Of a stretch of DNA of 64,000 nt, positions 61,436 through 64,000 are shown in pieces. The DNA is from DATNPX01 sp036702975 (GTDB lineage Bacteria; Cyanobacteriota; Vampirovibrionia; Obscuribacterales; Obscuribacteraceae). Location of the stretch: positions 455,736 to 519,735 of the forward strand of contig DATNPX010000034.1 in assembly GCA_036702975.1 (NCBI GenBank), given 5' to 3'. How positions within the stretch are numbered: the stretch's first letter is position 1; each line of letters opens with the position of its first letter. Below the pieces are notes generated by a model that made no database searches, was not told the origin of the DNA, and saw nothing but the letters and a program-made list of their open reading frames with translations. A program made the position numbers and the translations under genes.

Positions 61436-62199
61436 TGACATCGGGGAACATGAAGAAGAAGTCAAAGGAACAACCGCCAACTGACGCAGCTCAGGACGGC
61501 AAGACTGAAGAGAAGGACGCCACCAGGAACATCTTCCTGTTCGGCAGGCTGGAAAATGAAGTCACGCTGCCCACAATAAAAAAGTTGCTCAGATTGAACG
61601 AGCGAGATCAGCACAGCCCGATCAATTTGTATATCAATTCGGCCGGTGGCAACGGATATAATGCCGACGCCATCATCGCCGTCATGAATCAAATTGACGC
61701 GCCAGTGAATACGATCTGTTTGGGTCATGCACTATCTGGTGCCTGCGAGATTTTAGCGTCAGGCACCGGAGAAAGACTCTCCTATGAATTCGCCACCCTC
61801 ATGTTCCACCAGACCTTGTGGGAAGCCGATGGAGATATCACCAATCTCGAAATTCAGGCAGCGCAAGGTCTGCGTTTCCGCGAAGCTCAAATCGAACTAC
61901 TGCACCGTTGCACGGGAAAAGAAAAGGACAGAGTGCGCAAAGATATTGAGCGAGACCATTACATGTCCGCCCAGGAAGCACTTGAATACGGCATTATCGA
62001 CAAAGTGATCAAGCACGAGCGCAAAAAAGTGAGCGCTCCGCACGAGTCACACAAAGCTAGCTACGAAAAGACAGAGCACTTTGCTCGACACGAATTTGCC
62101 GATGAAAGTCAGGACTACAAGAAGTCCAAAGTCAAAAAAAGTGAACCCCAAAAGAATCAGCGCAAAGGGTTAGAGCCCAAACGCGCAGGAGAAAAATAA
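61435..62199 (+). CDS. ClpP-like serine protease between atpD and atpC
   Basis: 254 residues; its ATG overlaps the atpD TAA by one base and atpC starts 1 bp after its stop, so all three are translationally coupled. The ClpP fold is clear: NIFLFGRLENEV, INLYINSAGGNGYNADAI, GHALSGACEILASG, FATLMFHQTL, IERDHYMSAQEALEYGIID. Catalytic Ser101, His125 and Asp174 are at the ClpP positions, but the usual A-S-M around the serine is L-S-G. N-terminal 28 residues and C-terminal about 60 are charged Lys/Glu extensions absent from housekeeping ClpP. Probably a diverged ClpP/ClpR paralogue; substrate and AAA+ partner unknown. Confidence 0.9.
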   Translation: MTSGNMKKKSKEQPPTDAAQDGKTEEKDATRNIFLFGRLENEVTLPTIKKLLRLNERDQHSPINLYINSAGGNGYNADAIIAVMNQIDAPVNTICLGHALSGACEILASGTGERLSYEFATLMFHQTLWEADGDITNLEIQAAQGLRFREAQIELLHRCTGKEKDRVRKDIERDHYMSAQEALEYGIIDKVIKHERKKVSAPHESHKASYEKTEHFARHEFADESQDYKKSKVKKSEPQKNQRKGLEPKRAGEK

Positions 62200-62200
62200 C

Positions 62201-62638
62201 ATGGAAGGCGGTCTCAATCTGAAGATCATCACCCCCGATCGCATCGTTCTAGAAACACAAGTCGACCAAGTGACTGCCACCGCCATTGATGGCGAACTGA
62301 CCATACTACCTAAGCACGAACCACTCGTGACAGCACTCAAAATTGATGTCCTCAAATATAAAGCACACAACACCGAAGAACACGTCGCAGTGCTTGGAGG
62401 ATTGCTGGAAGTCGCCGACAATCAAGTCACCGTCCTTAGTGACACCGCCGATCTGGGCGTAGAAATAGACGTTGCTCAGGCTAACGAAGCGAAGTCTAAA
62501 GCAGAAGCAGAAAAGACTCAAAAGACCGACAAACTGGAAGTGTACCTGAGCGAAATGGCACTGTCTAAAGCGATGGCTCGTCTCAAGGCTGCCGAACTCT
62601 CTCGCCGTCGCCGCAGCGGCACTCGTATTGAAAACTAA
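62201..62638 (+). CDS. atpC: ATP synthase subunit epsilon
   Basis: 145 residues, ATG with GGAGAAAA upstream inside the ClpP-like gene's end. N-terminal beta-sandwich (LKIITPDRIVLETQVDQVTA, ELTILPKHEPLVTAL, VAVLGGLLEVADNQVTVLSD) and C-terminal two-helix inhibitory domain (DVAQANEAKSKAEAEKTQKT, MARLKAAELSRRRR). Part of the F1 central stalk. Ends 9 bp from the converging next gene. Confidence 0.95.
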   Translation: MEGGLNLKIITPDRIVLETQVDQVTATAIDGELTILPKHEPLVTALKIDVLKYKAHNTEEHVAVLGGLLEVADNQVTVLSDTADLGVEIDVAQANEAKSKAEAEKTQKTDKLEVYLSEMALSKAMARLKAAELSRRRRSGTRIEN

Positions 62639-62647
62639 AGTTAACGC

Positions 62648-64000
62648 CTACGCTGCGTCGCCAGTCAATTCGAGCTCAGGCAGCACAGACCAACGCTTTT
62701 TAACAACATCGGATACAGTGCCACCGTTGGCAACTATCTCCTTAGTTAAAGTCGGATCTGCTGTTCCGACAAGGTTAGCGGCTATCGCACTTGCTTCTGC
62801 TTGGGCCTGCACTGCAGGTATTTCCCCTGCCAATCGGCCAATCTGATTGCTTAGTGCAGCGCGCGTATTTGCATCCAAATTCAAACCTTGCAACCCAACT
62901 AAGGACTGATATTCAGCATTTATCTCCGCAACATCGCCAAAGTCGACGGTGCCCATTCCAATTTCGCCTTCCGCATCAGCAAGGACACTATCGGCATCAA
63001 GCTCCTCTTCGGCAACCTGCTCGCTTGAACGTTTGGCATCCGCGGCAAAGTCGTTACTCGACGACTCAGCGTTTCCAATCCATATCTGCCGGTTATTTTC
63101 GATCAGGCTGTTATCGGCGCCGATAAAGTCATCGCCGATTCGAAGTCCTTGCGGTGACCAATCTATACCATCTGTAGACAGATCATGCGTTCTGTAGTTA
63201 TAAGTTAAATCGGTAGATCCGTCTGAATTGAAAACATTGAATTTGCCGACACCGCCTTCGGCTTTCGAATCGAAGACAAACTTGTGGTCAGGCGCCTGCA
63301 GCGATTCGACACCATTCTTTACTTCTGCGACGACTGGCCCATGTTGCGTGTCGGCGGTCACCTTCGCAACCATGTTTTGCATGTGTTGATGGTGAGTGCT
63401 TTCAATCCACTGGTTGTCTTTGGTTAGAGTTACAGTGCCAACCCTAATTGATCCATCGGGATTAACAGTAAACTGCTTTGGCAGCTTATCGGCCGCAACT
63501 TTCGTCTCACTCTTACCATCGGGTCCGATGGTATAGACATTTCCGTCATGGATTCTAAATGTTTGGCCACTGTCTTTTAAACGAACAAATGCACCATGTT
63601 GATTGGAACTTTTAGCGATTACATCACCGTGGCAGTCGACGTTAAAGACCTGTACACCGTCAGTACCTTGAACAGTCTTGCTCTCTCCTTTTTGTGCAAT
63701 CTTGGCGAGTGCGTCAGGCGACAGTTTTTCTAGAGCCGCGCGTCTTTGTTCGAAGACCATGCCTTCGAGCTTTTCGATCGCTGCAATATCTCCCTTTTCT
63801 GTAATCTGAACCTGCTGTCCGTCCGGATACTTCTTGAAGTAGTCGTTGCCTTTCTTGACGATCGTTTCCCCGTTTTTAGTGATCGTGCCTTCGTTCTTGT
63901 TGCCGTCGAATCTCAGTCCGTCAGCCCCCACATAGTGAACACCATCCTTGTTGCGCGAGATCAAACCGCCAGCATCAGTTTTATAGTAGTTAGTTCCTTC
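62648..64000 (-). CDS. Large protein of unknown function (5' part outside window)
   Basis: At least 450 residues; the frame is open to the window end, so the start lies beyond base 64000 and TTG 63964 is not a real start. The visible N-terminal two-thirds has repeated short beta-strand units (GVHYVGADGLRFDGNKNEGT, NDYFKKYPDGQQVQITEKGD, GTDGVQVFNVDCHGDVIAKS, RIHDGNVYTIGPDGKSETKV) like beta-propeller or YD/Rhs-type D-G-x-x repeats. The C-terminal part (about the last 130 residues) is Ala/Glu/Asp-rich and helical. Probably an extracellular or surface protein. Family not recognised. Confidence 0.72.
   Translation of the reverse strand, partial: EGTNYYKTDAGGLISRNKDGVHYVGADGLRFDGNKNEGTITKNGETIVKKGNDYFKKYPDGQQVQITEKGDIAAIEKLEGMVFEQRRAALEKLSPDALAKIAQKGESKTVQGTDGVQVFNVDCHGDVIAKSSNQHGAFVRLKDSGQTFRIHDGNVYTIGPDGKSETKVAADKLPKQFTVNPDGSIRVGTVTLTKDNQWIESTHHQHMQNMVAKVTADTQHGPVVAEVKNGVESLQAPDHKFVFDSKAEGGVGKFNVFNSDGSTDLTYNYRTHDLSTDGIDWSPQGLRIGDDFIGADNSLIENNRQIWIGNAESSSNDFAADAKRSSEQVAEEELDADSVLADAEGEIGMGTVDFGDVAEINAEYQSLVGLQGLNLDANTRAALSNQIGRLAGEIPAVQAQAEASAIAANLVGTADPTLTKEIVANGGTVSDVVKKRWSVLPELELTGDAA

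Overview
The window reads as chromosomal DNA of a roughly 50% GC bacterium, probably a non-photosynthetic relative of Cyanobacteria (Melainabacteria/Vampirovibrionia, Obscuribacter-like). This is inference from three things: the ATP synthase beta and epsilon genes form their own small cluster, as in Cyanobacteria; the OmpR-type regulator and GyrA resemble cyanobacterial ones; and there are many large eukaryote-like Ser/Thr kinases, TPR proteins and leucine-rich-repeat-variant proteins. No 16S gene, tRNA, prophage, intact insertion sequence or CRISPR array is visible, so the taxonomy is not proven. TTG and GTG starts are common, often behind AGGTG- or GGAG-type ribosome sites.

Layout. 1-2.3 kb: C-terminal part of a receptor-like kinase (zinc ribbon, kinase, one membrane helix, LRRs). 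2.3-4.5 kb: TetR regulator divergent from an azoreductase, then an isochorismatase-like hydrolase. 4.5-9.9 kb: small proteins, a KGG stress protein, a TPR protein and an LRV-repeat protein. 9.9-14.5 kb: inositol-phosphatase-like gene and B12-dependent methionine synthase (metH). 14.7-18.3 kb: DUF202 protein, PstS-like lipoprotein, TPR protein, small acidic protein and a secreted protein. 18.6-20.5 kb: exported GH13 glucosidase. 20.8-27.1 kb: two tandem trans-sulfuration PLP enzymes, the second fused in frame to a methylmalonyl-CoA-mutase-type large subunit, then a glycosyltransferase and a sugar-nucleotide epimerase. 27.7-35 kb: TolC-RND-adaptor efflux operon ending in a frameshifted response regulator. 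35-36.3 kb: protein derived from an IS1595-family transposase. 36.5-43 kb: KimA-type K+ transporter, TPR membrane protein, OmpR regulator, second LRV protein. 43.3-51 kb: gyrA, lysS, hypotheticals and a second Ser/Thr kinase. 51.8-58.2 kb: DUF255 thioredoxin protein, TetR-cupin pair, TPR protein, cysK. 58.5-64 kb: DUF1292 protein and K+ channel, then atpD, a ClpP-like gene and atpC, and the 3' part of a large unknown gene.

Together the metabolic genes centre on sulfur amino acids and B12 (metH, two trans-sulfuration enzymes, acyl-CoA mutase, cysK). A plausible flow is methionine or homocysteine to 2-oxobutyrate to propionyl-CoA to methylmalonyl-CoA, though only some of those steps are in the window. 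The most striking features not explained by genes are an intergenic family of 40-bp palindromes (core GTAAACCGATATCGGTTTAC, nine recognisable copies in 64 kb, with arm changes compensated between copies) and a habit of short tandem repeats lying directly after stop codons.
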